Below, piece by piece: positions 49,311-57,966 of a stretch of DNA of 64,000 bases. How positions within the stretch are numbered: the stretch's first letter is position 1; every line of letters starts with the position of its first letter. The stretch is taken from contig NZ_OY780957.1 in the NCBI RefSeq assembly GCF_963675985.1, positions 434,001-498,000 on the forward strand, given 5' to 3'. The position numbers and the translations under genes were made by a program. Source of the stretch: an uncultured Roseibium sp. Lineage in GTDB: Bacteria; Pseudomonadota; Alphaproteobacteria; Rhizobiales; Stappiaceae. A model generated the notes under the pieces. That model made no database searches. It was not told the origin of the DNA and worked only from the letters and a program-made list of their open reading frames with translations.

Positions 49311-50438
49311 ATGTCCGAGTCGCTTTTAAAGCTGGCGAAAACAAATACGCCTGAAGCGCATGCTGAACTCGTGCTCGGCATTGCCGATGCCATATTTAAC
49401 AACATCGACGCACGGACAGACGATGAACTGCGCCTGTTCGCCGAGATCGCCCTCCTGCTCTATGCCACGATGCCGGCCGAGGGACGCGCCCGGCTGTCGA
49501 AGCGCTTGGCCTCCCATGCCCGCGCGCCGGTGAATCTGGCCATGAAACTGGCCGAAGACGAACTCGAAGTGGCCCGTCCGATACTGCTTCATGGCGGATG
49601 CTTCACACAGGAACATCTGCTTGAGCTCGCCCGAAGGGTCAGCGACAAACACCTGGAGTTTATCGCTAAGCGGTCCGACCTCGGCTACGAGGTGTCCAAT
49701 GCCCTCATCAAGCGAAGCACGAAACCGATCAGGCGGATCCTTGCGAGCAACCGGGATATCCGGCTCTCCCGTCTGGCTCTGCAGACCCTGGTCCGTAAAT
49801 CGATCGACGATGTGGTGTTGCGCGAAGATCTTGTCCTGCGCAAGGATCTGACCCACCGGTTGCGCGAACAGATGCTTCCCTATGTCAATGAAGCAACACA
49901 GAACCGACTCCGCGACATTATCAACGGCGCCTTGTCTGACGAGACACTCACCCAGATCGCCAGCTTCAAGCAAATCCGCAGGGATTTCGGTCCGGCGCTC
50001 GATACATCCGACATGCGCAAGCTCTGGCAGCTGGCCGAAAAGGCGCACATCGACCTGAACGATCTCCTCATTCTGCTCCTGCAGGACAACCGCTTGTCCC
50101 ATGTCACCGAATTGCTGGCCATCTTGACCAGGCAATCGCCGGCGGACCTGCGCAATGCGGTCTACAAGGGCGTTTCCGATACGGTCATTGAAACCGCCCT
50201 GAATCTGAAACTGCGCCCGGATACATTCGCCCTTCTCGCCCACACCCGCTGCCGGCATCTGCGCATTCCCGAGTCTCAGGCGGACGAATGGATCACGGTC
50301 TATTCCGAAGCCTTGCTCGGCCTGCGGGGATACCCGGAGGAACCACGTGCCGGATTTGCCGCGAAGCGGCGCCGCAAGGCGGCGGTCGGGCGCGACAAAT
50401 CCGCTGCGAAAAGAGCCAGACGGCTTGCGGTCCTATAG
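49311..50438 (+). CDS. DUF2336 family protein
   Basis: A 375-aa soluble, mostly helical protein of the alphaproteobacterial DUF2336 family. Repeated Leu/Ala-rich helices resemble HEAT-like repeats (ELARRVSDKHLEFIAKRSDL and EVARPILLHGGCFTQEHLLE are typical), and the tail is strongly basic (AAKRRRKAAVGRDKSAAKRA). Its molecular role is not known; relatives often occur beside motility or cell-cycle genes, as here. The ATG at 49311 follows a GGGGG stretch; the frame is open 11 codons earlier without a better site. It is divergent from the MscS gene. Confidence 0.82.
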   Translation: MSESLLKLAKTNTPEAHAELVLGIADAIFNNIDARTDDELRLFAEIALLLYATMPAEGRARLSKRLASHARAPVNLAMKLAEDELEVARPILLHGGCFTQEHLLELARRVSDKHLEFIAKRSDLGYEVSNALIKRSTKPIRRILASNRDIRLSRLALQTLVRKSIDDVVLREDLVLRKDLTHRLREQMLPYVNEATQNRLRDIINGALSDETLTQIASFKQIRRDFGPALDTSDMRKLWQLAEKAHIDLNDLLILLLQDNRLSHVTELLAILTRQSPADLRNAVYKGVSDTVIETALNLKLRPDTFALLAHTRCRHLRIPESQADEWITVYSEALLGLRGYPEEPRAGFAAKRRRKAAVGRDKSAAKRARRLAVL

Positions 50439-50471
50439 CCGACGGTCTGGACGACCGAAGGGTTCAACGAT

Positions 50472-50903
50472 TTACCGATTGCAAAGGAAGGCCGCCAGGG
50501 CGGTCGACAGCGTCGCCGTGGCATAGAACCAGAGCCCGGGCAGGACCGCGGCATCCGCCAGACTGCTCGTCTTGGCCGCAAACATCACCAGTGCCACCAG
50601 CATCACATCGAGCATCGACCACTTGCTGACTGCCGAGAGAAGTGCCAGTGACCGGGTCTTGCCTCCGTTAAGGGCGGCCATATGGGTCAGGAGGATCTTC
50701 ACGGCCGGAAACCCGATGGAAAACGTGCCGATCAAGGTGGCCAGCCACGGATCTCCGTCGTTCCATAAGGTCTGCACGATTTCGATCAGCGACGGCCGGT
50801 CTTCCAGAAAATACAGCCGCTCGAACCGCATCAAGGGCTGCGTGAGCCCCAGGGCGAAGGAGAAGGTGGAAACCGGCAACAGCAGGGCGATGATCAGGCG
50901 CAT
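50472..50903 (-). CDS. PqiA-like membrane protein (single domain)
   Basis: A 143-aa inner-membrane protein with about four helices and the PqiA signature in the second half (KWSMLDVMLVALVMF, then KTSSLADAAVLPGLWFYA). Full PqiA proteins have two such domains and zinc ribbons; this is a minimal single-domain form without Cys motifs. PqiA partners with MCE-type lipid transport proteins, but none are adjacent. It converges on the DUF2336 gene. Confidence 0.78.
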   Translation of the reverse strand: MRLIIALLLPVSTFSFALGLTQPLMRFERLYFLEDRPSLIEIVQTLWNDGDPWLATLIGTFSIGFPAVKILLTHMAALNGGKTRSLALLSAVSKWSMLDVMLVALVMFAAKTSSLADAAVLPGLWFYATATLSTALAAFLCNR

Positions 50904-50969
50904 GGGACTTATGTAATGATTGTTTTCGATTTTGAACGGCCTTCATACAGGAAAGACGCGCAAAAGACA

Positions 50970-51001
50970 GACGGGGCGACCGCGCCGGCGGCCGCCCCGT
51001 C
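50970..51001 (-). terminator. Terminator of the DsrE-like gene
   Basis: GACGGGGCG (50970-50978) pairs with CGCCCCGTC (50993-51001) around an inner CCGC/GCGG stem. On the minus strand it is followed by TGTCTTTTG. It ends the DsrE-like transcript before the PqiA-like gene. Confidence 0.7.
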
Positions 51002-51067
51002 CTATCGGCGATATCTGAAACGCAATCCGGTCAGGCACATGCCTCAGGCTTGCGCCGGGACGAGTCG

Positions 51068-51508
51068 TCAGGGCCGGACGTAGGAGTATCCCTGCTCCTG
51101 CAGTTCCATCAGGCGCACAACCCCCGAAGGCACGACACCGGCCTCGCTGAGAAGTTGGATCTCATGACCTTCTTTCCTGGTCATGCCCTTGATGGTGTTG
51201 TTACAAGCCGAAAAGGTAATGTTCGGCATTTCCAGCGCCATCATCGAAATGCGATCCCTGACCGGGCTTTTGTCTTCGCGCAACATCATCAGGCCCGGGC
51301 CATAGGCCACGAGTTCGATAGCCACATCCTCACCCTTTTCGGAATAATAGGCCGCAAGGTTCTTGGCGTTGTTCAGCGCCATATTCATGACCTTGGGATC
51401 GTTCTGATCCACATGAATGGCCACTTTATGAGCGGACGCTGCCGCGAATGCTGCATCCGGCAAGAGCATTGCCGAAAGAATCAGGAAAAGACCTGCCAAA
51501 AACTTCAT
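51068..51508 (-). CDS. Exported DsrE-family protein
   Basis: A 146-aa protein with a signal peptide (MKFLAGLFLILSAMLLPDAA, cut after AFA). The DsrE/DsrF-like fold follows: HKVAIHVDQNDPKVMNMALN, ELVAYGPGLMML and the conserved cysteine in FSACNNTIKGM. Cytoplasmic relatives move sulphur; periplasmic members like this are common but poorly understood. The ATG at 51508 has a very good GGAGG site; the frame is open much further upstream. It is a single gene between a terminator and fliJ. Confidence 0.85.
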   Translation of the reverse strand: MKFLAGLFLILSAMLLPDAAFAAASAHKVAIHVDQNDPKVMNMALNNAKNLAAYYSEKGEDVAIELVAYGPGLMMLREDKSPVRDRISMMALEMPNITFSACNNTIKGMTRKEGHEIQLLSEAGVVPSGVVRLMELQEQGYSYVRP

Positions 51509-51753
51509 ATTCGTTTCCTCCCGAAGCACTTTAACGTGCGTAATTATTGGCCCGTCCATCGCAGAACGAGACCTACGTATTAAACCATAGGAGGTGCGAC
51601 AAAATACATCAGAATTTTGTGATATATGAAAAATAAGGTGCGTTTTTGCGTCCGGCAAGACGTGAACAGATTACACCTGTCCGCTCTGCGCCCACCAGGC
51701 ACCGTTCGGTACGGCACCCGATCAAGCGGCAGTATCTGGTTTCGAAGACCGGG

Positions 51754-52161
51754 TCAGCGGGCGCGGGCCCGGCCTGCGATTTCGTCGAGTTCTTCCTGTT
51801 CCGCCATTTCCTGGGCGGTGCGTTCGCGTTGCTGGTCGCGTTCCTCGAGCTGCTCGAATTTCTTCAGCTCTTCGATCGCTTCCGCCAGTTCTTCGCGCGC
51901 GCGCTCCAGCTGTTCGTCCAGTTCATGGGCCGAATTTTTCAGATTGTCGCGCCGGGTGGCGGCAGCCTTTGCAAACGTCGGGTAGGCGAAGTGGCTCACG
52001 TCCGTGATACCGACGCGTTCCTGCTCCGCGCGGATCTGTTCGTCCAGCTCGTCTGCCATTCTGTTGAATTCGGCGATCATCGACTCGATCTGAGTCAGCT
52101 GTCGCCGTTTGTCATCGACCTGAAACCGCTTCAGGCGAATGAGACTGTCTCGGGTTTTCAT
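51754..52161 (-). CDS. fliJ: FliJ, flagellar export chaperone
   Basis: A 135-aa highly charged coiled-coil protein beginning MKTRDSLIRLKRFQVDDKRR, a typical FliJ N-terminus. It is helical throughout, with heptads rich in Glu/Arg/Leu (LDEQLERAREELAEAIEELK). FliJ is the central stalk of the flagellar export ATPase FliI and also handles chaperones. It lies 28 bases after fliI on the same strand, the classic fliI-fliJ pair. Confidence 0.9.
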   Translation of the reverse strand: MKTRDSLIRLKRFQVDDKRRQLTQIESMIAEFNRMADELDEQIRAEQERVGITDVSHFAYPTFAKAAATRRDNLKNSAHELDEQLERAREELAEAIEELKKFEQLEERDQQRERTAQEMAEQEELDEIAGRARAR

Positions 52162-52189
52162 TACTCAATACTCCCCTAACAGAAGCATC

Positions 52190-53515
52190 CTAATCCGGAG
52201 TCATTTCCAAAAGGTTGGCAAGTTGAAAATAACCTTCTTCCAGAGACGTGGATTCGTCCTTGCCCTGATTCAGAAACGTCTCCATCGGTTCAAATCGCCG
52301 GATCGCCTCGTCGACACCCGGGTCCGATCCCTTGCGATACGCTCCCAGGCGAATGAGCTCTTCCATGTCCGTGTAGGTGGACAAGAGCTGTTTCGCCTTG
52401 CGCAGAACCGGCAATTGCTCCTCCGGCACGCAGCGCGGCATGGTTCTGGAGACGGACTTTAACACATTGATCGCCGGATAGCGTCCGCGTTCGGCAATCG
52501 CGCGCTCCATGACCACGTGACCGTCGAGAATACCGCGCACCGCATCCGCCACCGGCTCATTATGGTTGTCGCCTTCCACCAGAACCGTGAACAGTCCGGT
52601 GATCGAGCCGGACCCATTCAGCCCGGGCCCGGCCCGCTCCAGCAGACGCGGCAATTCGGTGAAGACCGTCGGCGTGTAGCCCTTTGACGTCGGCGGCTCG
52701 CCGATGGACAGGCCAATCTCCCGTTGGGCCATGGCGAAACGGGTGACGGAATCCATCATGCACAGCACGTTTTCGCCTTCGTCGCGGAAATGTTCGGCAA
52801 CCGTCATGGTCAGATAGGCGGCCTGCCGGCGCATCAGCACACTTTCGTCCGATGTCGCCACAATGACCACCGAGCGAGCAAGGCCCTCCTCGCCCAGATC
52901 GTCCTCGATGAATTCCTGCACTTCCCGGCCACGCTCGCCGATCAGGCCGATAACGGCGACATCGCATTTCGTATTGCGCGCCAGCATGGACATGAGCACC
53001 GACTTGCCGACACCGGAGCCGGCGAAAATACCCATGCGCTGGCCTTCGCAGCAGGTCACGAAGGTATTGAGTGCCCGAACTCCCAGGTCGAGAGGCGGTC
53101 CGACCCTGGCCCGCTCAGACGCAGGCGGCGGCGAGCTTCGCAATTTGCGAGGCGTTTCGCCTCCGGGCAGTTCGCCCTTTCCGTCGATCGGCTCGCCCAT
53201 GGCGTTCACCACCCGGCCAAGCCAGGCATTCGAAGGATGAACGACGCTGTCCCTGGAACTGATGACCGCCTTGCAGCCCATGCGCACGCCTTCAAGACCG
53301 GAAAACGGCATGCACAGGGCATGGCCTTCCCGGAAGCCGACGACTTCGGCCGGGACCTTCGGATTGTCCTCACCGCTGTCGATCAGAAGACGGGAGCCCA
53401 CGCTCATCTCGTGAATCGGCCCTGCGATCTCCACGAGCAGCCCCTGGACGGCGACCACACGACCGTAAATTTCGGTCGGCATCAGCGAATCGATGTCGGC
53501 AAAAAGCGACTTCAA
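52190..53515 (-). CDS. fliI: FliI, flagellum-specific export ATPase
   Basis: A 441-aa F1-beta-like ATPase that powers export of flagellar subunits. Walker A AGSGVGKS is at 165-172, and ALIGERGREVQEF-type sequence (IGLIGERGREVQEFIEDDLG) and the Walker B region LCMMDSVTRFAMAQREIGL follow. The start is TTG at 53515 (AGGA 8 bases upstream); an in-frame ATG lies 11 codons in. Other flagellar genes are not in the window. Its promoter region is shared with the divergent ctrA gene. Confidence 0.95.
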   Translation of the reverse strand: MKSLFADIDSLMPTEIYGRVVAVQGLLVEIAGPIHEMSVGSRLLIDSGEDNPKVPAEVVGFREGHALCMPFSGLEGVRMGCKAVISSRDSVVHPSNAWLGRVVNAMGEPIDGKGELPGGETPRKLRSSPPPASERARVGPPLDLGVRALNTFVTCCEGQRMGIFAGSGVGKSVLMSMLARNTKCDVAVIGLIGERGREVQEFIEDDLGEEGLARSVVIVATSDESVLMRRQAAYLTMTVAEHFRDEGENVLCMMDSVTRFAMAQREIGLSIGEPPTSKGYTPTVFTELPRLLERAGPGLNGSGSITGLFTVLVEGDNHNEPVADAVRGILDGHVVMERAIAERGRYPAINVLKSVSRTMPRCVPEEQLPVLRKAKQLLSTYTDMEELIRLGAYRKGSDPGVDEAIRRFEPMETFLNQGKDESTSLEEGYFQLANLLEMTPD

Positions 53516-53886
53516 TTCAAATTCCTTTCAGGAGTTAACGAGTTTGGTAACGGATCGTTTACGTCTCTGCTTAATGTTAACGTTTGGAACGCCGAGAGGC
53601 GAGCGCCATTTCAAAGTTCAAGGGCTTTGTGGAAATGAGTCTGAATGGAGTCGTGTACATCGATTTCCTAAAGTGAAACTTTAAGTATCGAGAAACCCAA
53701 TTTTTTACGGGGATTCAAGATCTTGGGTGTTTTTCACAGATTCGTTTTTATAGAGCTTGCCGCTACGAATCAGAATTTGTTAACCATTGATCTCTAGCTT
53801 TGAGTCGGGGTTAACACAGTCCTTCGTAGCCGGCACCGACAGAGCCGTTGCGACTTGCCCAGGAAAGGCAACAAAAGGGGATTGGC
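53516..53886. promoter_or_regulatory. fliI-ctrA divergent control region with six GANTC sites
   Basis: This 371-bp region contains GANTC motifs, the CcrM methylation target, at 53637, 53648, 53712, 53739, 53767 and 53802. TTAAC half sites occur at 53535, 53576, 53780 (as TTAACCAT) and 53811. In Caulobacter ctrA is controlled by CcrM methylation, GcrA and CtrA itself; the same logic is likely here. No ORF was found. Confidence 0.7.
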
Positions 53887-54579
53887 ATGCGTGTATTGTT
53901 GATTGAGGATGACAGCGCGACTGCGCAGAGCATCGAGCTGATGCTCAAATCCGAGAACTTCAACGTCTACACGACAGATCTTGGCGAGGAAGGAATAGAC
54001 CTCGGCAAACTGTACGATTACGACATTATTATGCTCGACCTGAATCTTCCGGATATGTCCGGATACGAGGTCCTGCGCACACTGCGTGTTTCGAAGGTCA
54101 AGACGCCGATTCTGATCCTTTCGGGCAACGCTGGCATCGAGGACAAGGTTCGCGGTCTCGGCTTCGGCGCCGACGACTACATGACTAAGCCGTTCCACAA
54201 GGACGAACTGGTCGCCCGGATCCACGCCATCGTTCGCCGCTCCAAGGGACACGCCCAATCGGTCATCGTTACCGGCGACCTCAAGGTCAACCTGGATACC
54301 AAGACCGTCGAGGTCGGTGGCCAGCGCGTGCATCTGACCGGCAAGGAATATCAGATGCTGGAGCTGCTTTCCCTGCGTAAGGGAACCACGCTCACCAAGG
54401 AGATGTTCCTCAACCACCTCTATGGCGGTATGGACGAGCCGGAACTGAAGATCATCGACGTCTTCATCTGCAAGCTGCGCAAGAAGCTGGCAGCGGCCAC
54501 CTCCGGCAAGAACTACATCGAAACCGTCTGGGGCCGCGGCTACGTGCTGCGCGAACCGGAAGTCGAACAGGCCGCCTGA
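53887..54579 (+). CDS. ctrA: CtrA, master cell-cycle response regulator
   Basis: A 230-aa OmpR-type response regulator. The receiver begins MRVLLIEDDSATAQSIELML, with phospho-acceptor Asp51 in IIMLDLNLPDMSG, followed by GADDYMTKPF. The winged-helix DNA-binding domain includes HLTGKEYQMLELLSLRKG and the ending ETVWGRGYVLREPE. The last residues are EQAA: the terminal Ala-Ala is the ClpXP degradation tag known from Caulobacter CtrA. It receives phosphate from ChpT, encoded 7 kb away. The frame is open 13 codons upstream, but the ATG at 53887 gives the invariant family start. Confidence 0.98.
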   Translation: MRVLLIEDDSATAQSIELMLKSENFNVYTTDLGEEGIDLGKLYDYDIIMLDLNLPDMSGYEVLRTLRVSKVKTPILILSGNAGIEDKVRGLGFGADDYMTKPFHKDELVARIHAIVRRSKGHAQSVIVTGDLKVNLDTKTVEVGGQRVHLTGKEYQMLELLSLRKGTTLTKEMFLNHLYGGMDEPELKIIDVFICKLRKKLAAATSGKNYIETVWGRGYVLREPEVEQAA

Positions 54580-54636
54580 GGAATCCTTCGCTTCAGAAGC
54601 TTTCGCTCCTTGGCATTCCGTTTCGCCACGAATTCC

Positions 54637-54666
54637 AAAACCCCGCCTCCATGGCGGGGTTTTTTA
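54637..54666 (+). terminator. ctrA intrinsic terminator
   Basis: AAAACCCCGCC (54637-54647) pairs with GGCGGGGTTTT (54653-54663) around a TCCAT loop, and a T-run follows (54660-54666). It lies 57 bases after the ctrA stop. Confidence 0.92.
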
Positions 54667-54706
54667 TTGTCCGGAAACGCGTAAACATCGCCAACTGAAG
54701 TCAAGG

Positions 54707-54893
54707 TTTAGAGCATCGGACGATCACTTTGAACCATCTGACCGGCGCGCTTTTGTCGGTCGACAAGGCGGCTTGCGCGCCGTGGTGTTTTCCGCGAGCC
54801 AACCCGCGGTCAGCGGGCAAAAGAGCCCGCGGTCCTGCGGGTGCCTGAAAGCAGCCCATCGGCTGCGTTGCGCCGCGTGCACGATGCTCTAAA
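54707..54893. repeat. 187-bp palindromic element with 12-bp terminal inverted repeats
   Basis: TTTAGAGCATCG (54707-54718) and CGATGCTCTAAA (54882-54893) are perfect 12-bp terminal inverted repeats. Inside are further inverted pairs, CGGCGCGC/GCGCGCCG (54743-54750 and 54775-54782) and GCGGGC/GCCCGC (about 54813-54830). It has no ORF and lies between two terminators. It looks like a small non-autonomous or dispersed extragenic repeat. Confidence 0.7.
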
Positions 54894-54910
54894 AGGTCAA
54901 AGGCAGCTGT

Positions 54911-54940
54911 AAAAAAATGGCGACCCGAAGGCCGCCATTT
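54911..54940 (-). terminator. Terminator of chemotaxis cluster 2
   Basis: AAATGGCG (54915-54922) pairs with CGCCATTT (54933-54940). On the minus strand the hairpin is followed by a run of seven T residues (complement of 54911-54917). It lies 30 bases after the cheR2 stop. Confidence 0.9.
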
Positions 54941-54969
54941 CAAATTTGACTATCTGAAGTCACCGCTGC

Positions 54970-55842
54970 TCAACGCTGAAAGCTCGCCGCGGCAAAGGTT
55001 CTGGGTGCCGCGCCGGTCGCCGACTTGGCAGCAACATTGCGCTGGAACAATCCACGTTTTCCGGGAACCGGCTTGAAGGAATCGGTTAGACCGACGACCG
55101 TTTCCGCTGCGCCGAGAACCAGATACCCGTCTTCGGGAAGGATCTTGGCGATCCGGTCGAGGATTTCCGATTTCGTCTGCTGGTCGAAGTAGATCAGAAC
55201 ATTCCGGCAGAAGACGATATCGAACTCGCCCAGGTGCGAGAAATTGTCCAGAAGGTTGAGCTTCTTCCATTCGACCATGGCACGCAGGCCGGCATTGATT
55301 TGCCACATGTCGCCCTTCTGATCGAAATACTTCAAAAGCATCTGGATCGGCAGGCCGCGCTGCACCTCGAACTGGCTGTAAAGACCGGCCTTGGCCTTGT
55401 CCAGCACCTCGTTGGAGAGGTCGGTTCCGAGGATCCGCATTCGCCATCCGGCAACCTTGGACTGCGCCTCCTTCAGGCAGATACCCAGGGAATAGGGCTC
55501 TTGACCGGTGGAAGCTGCTGCGCACCAGATCTTGATCTGGCGCGTCTTTGCGCGCCGTTCCAGAAGGCCGGGCAGCATCGTGTCGTTGAAGTGATCGAAC
55601 GGCGTCTTGTCGCGGAAGAAGAAGGACTCGTTGGTCGTCATCGCTTCGATGACGTCCGTCTCAAGCGCCTTGTTCGTGCCTTTCTGCAACACGCCGATCA
55701 CGGCGCTCAGCGTTTCCAGCTTGGAACTGCGGGCAATCGGCAAAAGACGGCTCTCGACCAGGTACTGCTTGTCGTTCGACAGAACCAGACCGGAGCGTTC
55801 TTTCAGGAATTTTTTCAGGAACTCGAACTCGCCCGGTGTCAT
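54970..55842 (-). CDS. cheR: CheR, methyltransferase (cluster 2)
   Basis: A 290-aa CheR. The N-terminal helical domain begins MTPGEFEFLKKFLKERSGLV and has MTTNESFFFRDKTPF. The AdoMet-binding motif is IKIWCAAASTGQEPYSL, and FDIVFCRNVLIYFD follows. The C-terminal tail is Ala/Arg-rich and not part of the fold. The start at 55842 overlaps the cheB stop (ATGA). It is the last gene of the chpT-cheA-cheW-cheY-cheB-cheR array. It is clearly distinct from the cluster 1 CheR. Confidence 0.95.
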   Translation of the reverse strand: MTPGEFEFLKKFLKERSGLVLSNDKQYLVESRLLPIARSSKLETLSAVIGVLQKGTNKALETDVIEAMTTNESFFFRDKTPFDHFNDTMLPGLLERRAKTRQIKIWCAAASTGQEPYSLGICLKEAQSKVAGWRMRILGTDLSNEVLDKAKAGLYSQFEVQRGLPIQMLLKYFDQKGDMWQINAGLRAMVEWKKLNLLDNFSHLGEFDIVFCRNVLIYFDQQTKSEILDRIAKILPEDGYLVLGAAETVVGLTDSFKPVPGKRGLFQRNVAAKSATGAAPRTFAAASFQR

Positions 55843-57050
55843 CTGGTATTCCCTTTGAGTACGCGACTGATTTTCGGCCCGATCTCCGAAAGCGGCAGAA
55901 CATCGCTGCACATTCCGGTCTGGGCGGCAGCGCCGGGCATGCCCCAGACAACACTGGACGCTTCATCCTGGGTGATGATGCTGCCACCGCCGGCCGCTAT
56001 CGTCCGCACCCCGTCCGCGCCATCGTGGCCCATGCCTGTCAGGATGAGACCCAGGGTCGCGGAGCCATAGATCTTTGCCACGCTGTCGAACAGGGGATCG
56101 ACCGCCGGCTTGCAGAAATTGACGGGCGGATTGTCGTTCAGTCGGATCTTGACCGCACCACCATCCTTTTCCAGCACCATGTGCTTGCCGCCTGGAGCGA
56201 CGTAAATATGACCGGGCTGCAGCACATCGCCGTCCTTGCCCTCCGCCGCCGGGCGCAGAGCGGCCTTGCCGACATGTTCGGCCAGAATCGCGGTAAAGGT
56301 CGGCGGCATGTGCTGGGTGATCACCACCGGCACATCCTGGATCGCCGTTCCGATCACCTTCATGACCACCTGCAGAGCCTGCGGACCGCCGGTGGAAGAT
56401 CCGATAGCCAGAATGCGCGGCTTCGCGGAAGAATAAGGGCGCAACTTGAACGCCGTCGCTGCCGGAGCAACCGGTTTGACTGCGCCGCGAAAAGCCTCAC
56501 GTGTATCAGGAAGCCGGCTTGCCGGGACCGGTGCCGCGGCGGTGCGTCCGGCCGTCGTTTCGGCCCGCATCCGGTGCGCGGGACCGCGCAGACGTCTGGC
56601 GCGAAGTCCGAGCGCCTTGACCTTGTCGATAAGTTCACGACGGAAATCCACCGACGTCGTCACCTCGGAGGTCGACTCCGGTTTCGGCACGTAGTCGGCA
56701 GCGCCCAGAGACAGGGCCTTCAAGCTGATTTCGGCGTTCCGGCGGGTCAGTGTCGACGCCATGATGACGACGAGGTCCCGCTTTTTCGCCAGCATCAGCG
56801 GCAGGGCGGTCATGCCGTCCATTTCCGGCATCTCGATATCCAGAACCACCACATCCGGGTTGCTCTTCAGGATGTCGTCCACCGCCAGCTTACCGTTCCG
56901 CTGGGAGCTGACCACGGTCAGGCCGGGGGCCTCATCCAACCAGCGGGTCAAGAGGCCCCGGATGACCACCGCATCATCGACCACCATCACACGGATGGGA
57001 TCGCTATCCTGACTTGCCCCCGCAGCGGAGGTCTTTTGCGCAAATGCCAT
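55839..57050 (-). CDS. cheB: CheB, chemotaxis methylesterase/deamidase (cluster 2)
   Basis: A 403-aa two-domain protein. The receiver has Asp71 in VVVLDIEMPEMDG. A linker rich in Arg/Ala/Pro (about 150-205) follows. The methylesterase domain has the catalytic Ser219 in AIGSSTGGPQAL, His247 in TQHMPP and Asp343 in TGMGHDGADG. CheB removes methyl groups added by CheR and so resets receptors. It overlaps cheR and lies 26 bases after cheY. It is the only cheB in the window. Confidence 0.96.
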   Translation of the reverse strand: MAFAQKTSAAGASQDSDPIRVMVVDDAVVIRGLLTRWLDEAPGLTVVSSQRNGKLAVDDILKSNPDVVVLDIEMPEMDGMTALPLMLAKKRDLVVIMASTLTRRNAEISLKALSLGAADYVPKPESTSEVTTSVDFRRELIDKVKALGLRARRLRGPAHRMRAETTAGRTAAAPVPASRLPDTREAFRGAVKPVAPAATAFKLRPYSSAKPRILAIGSSTGGPQALQVVMKVIGTAIQDVPVVITQHMPPTFTAILAEHVGKAALRPAAEGKDGDVLQPGHIYVAPGGKHMVLEKDGGAVKIRLNDNPPVNFCKPAVDPLFDSVAKIYGSATLGLILTGMGHDGADGVRTIAAGGGSIITQDEASSVVWGMPGAAAQTGMCSDVLPLSEIGPKISRVLKGNTR

Positions 57051-57076
57051 CTACTAAACCCGAACGAACGAAACTG

Positions 57077-57442
57077 TTAGATGAGGCCAACTTCCTGGAA
57101 CTTCGCTTCCACGATTTCGCGGTCGAAAGGCTTCATGATGTACTCGTTGGCTCCGGCCCGAATAGCCCGGGCGATATGCGCAACATCGTTTTCAGTTGTA
57201 CAGAAAACGACGATCGGCTTCTCGCCGCCCTCTTCACCACGCAGGCTCGTCAGGAACTCAAGGCCGTCCATGACGGGCATGTTCCAGTCCAGCAGGATCG
57301 CATCCGGCATACTTTTGCGGCATTCGTCCAGCGCCTGCTGGCCATCTTCCGCTTCCGTAATCTGAAAGTTCAGGTCTTCCAGAATTCTGCGGGCGACCTT
57401 CCGGATGACGCTTGAATCGTCAACTACAAGGCACTGTTTCAT
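57077..57442 (-). CDS. cheY: CheY-type response regulator (cluster 2)
   Basis: A single receiver domain of 121 aa starting MKQCLVVDDSSVIRKVARRI. Asp52 in ILLDWNMPVMDG is the phosphorylation site; the Thr and Lys switch residues are in VFCTTENDV and IMKPFDRE. The Trp after the Asp (DWNMP) is typical of one alphaproteobacterial CheY group. The ATG at 57442 has a GGAG site; a GTG five codons upstream is less likely. Confidence 0.95.
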   Translation of the reverse strand: MKQCLVVDDSSVIRKVARRILEDLNFQITEAEDGQQALDECRKSMPDAILLDWNMPVMDGLEFLTSLRGEEGGEKPIVVFCTTENDVAHIARAIRAGANEYIMKPFDREIVEAKFQEVGLI

Positions 57443-57483
57443 CAGGTTTAACTCCACTTCCGACCAGCCGGCCGATCACAACG

Positions 57484-57966
57484 TTAGGCAGCAACCATCG
57501 GCTGTTCGGTGAACATTGCGCCCAACAACCGATCGACATCCAGAATGACCATGAGCTTGCCTTCAAGCCGATGCACACCACCGGAAATTTCGGCCCAGCG
57601 CTTGTCGAGATTTGACGGGTTCGCCTCCGCCGAGGCGACCGGCAGCGTCAGGACTTCGCCGACCGAGTCGATCATCAGTCCGTAGCTTTCGTGCTTGTAT
57701 TCGATCCCAACGGCCATCATCTGTCCCTCCTTCAAGGGCGGCAGATGCAGCCGGCGGCGCATGTCGATGGCCGTCACGATCCGGCCGCGCAGATTGAGAA
57801 CACCGGCCACTTCGGGCGCCGAAAGCGGCACACGGGTGACGCTCTCGGGCACGAACACATCATGCACCTGGGAAATTGGCAGGCCGAACAACTGTCCGCC
57901 GATAACCACGGTGACATACTGGATCATGTCACTGCCAGTGGTGACTTGTTTTTCCAGCACAGTCAT
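57484..57966 (-). CDS. cheW: CheW, coupling protein (cluster 2)
   Basis: A 160-aa CheW domain with YVTVVIGGQLFGLPISQVHD and the signature GVLNLRGRIVTAIDMRRRL. It starts four bases before the cheA stop (ATGA overlap), so it is translated together with the kinase. The kinase it couples carries two additional CheW-like domains of its own. Confidence 0.95.
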   Translation of the reverse strand: MTVLEKQVTTGSDMIQYVTVVIGGQLFGLPISQVHDVFVPESVTRVPLSAPEVAGVLNLRGRIVTAIDMRRRLHLPPLKEGQMMAVGIEYKHESYGLMIDSVGEVLTLPVASAEANPSNLDKRWAEISGGVHRLEGKLMVILDVDRLLGAMFTEQPMVAA

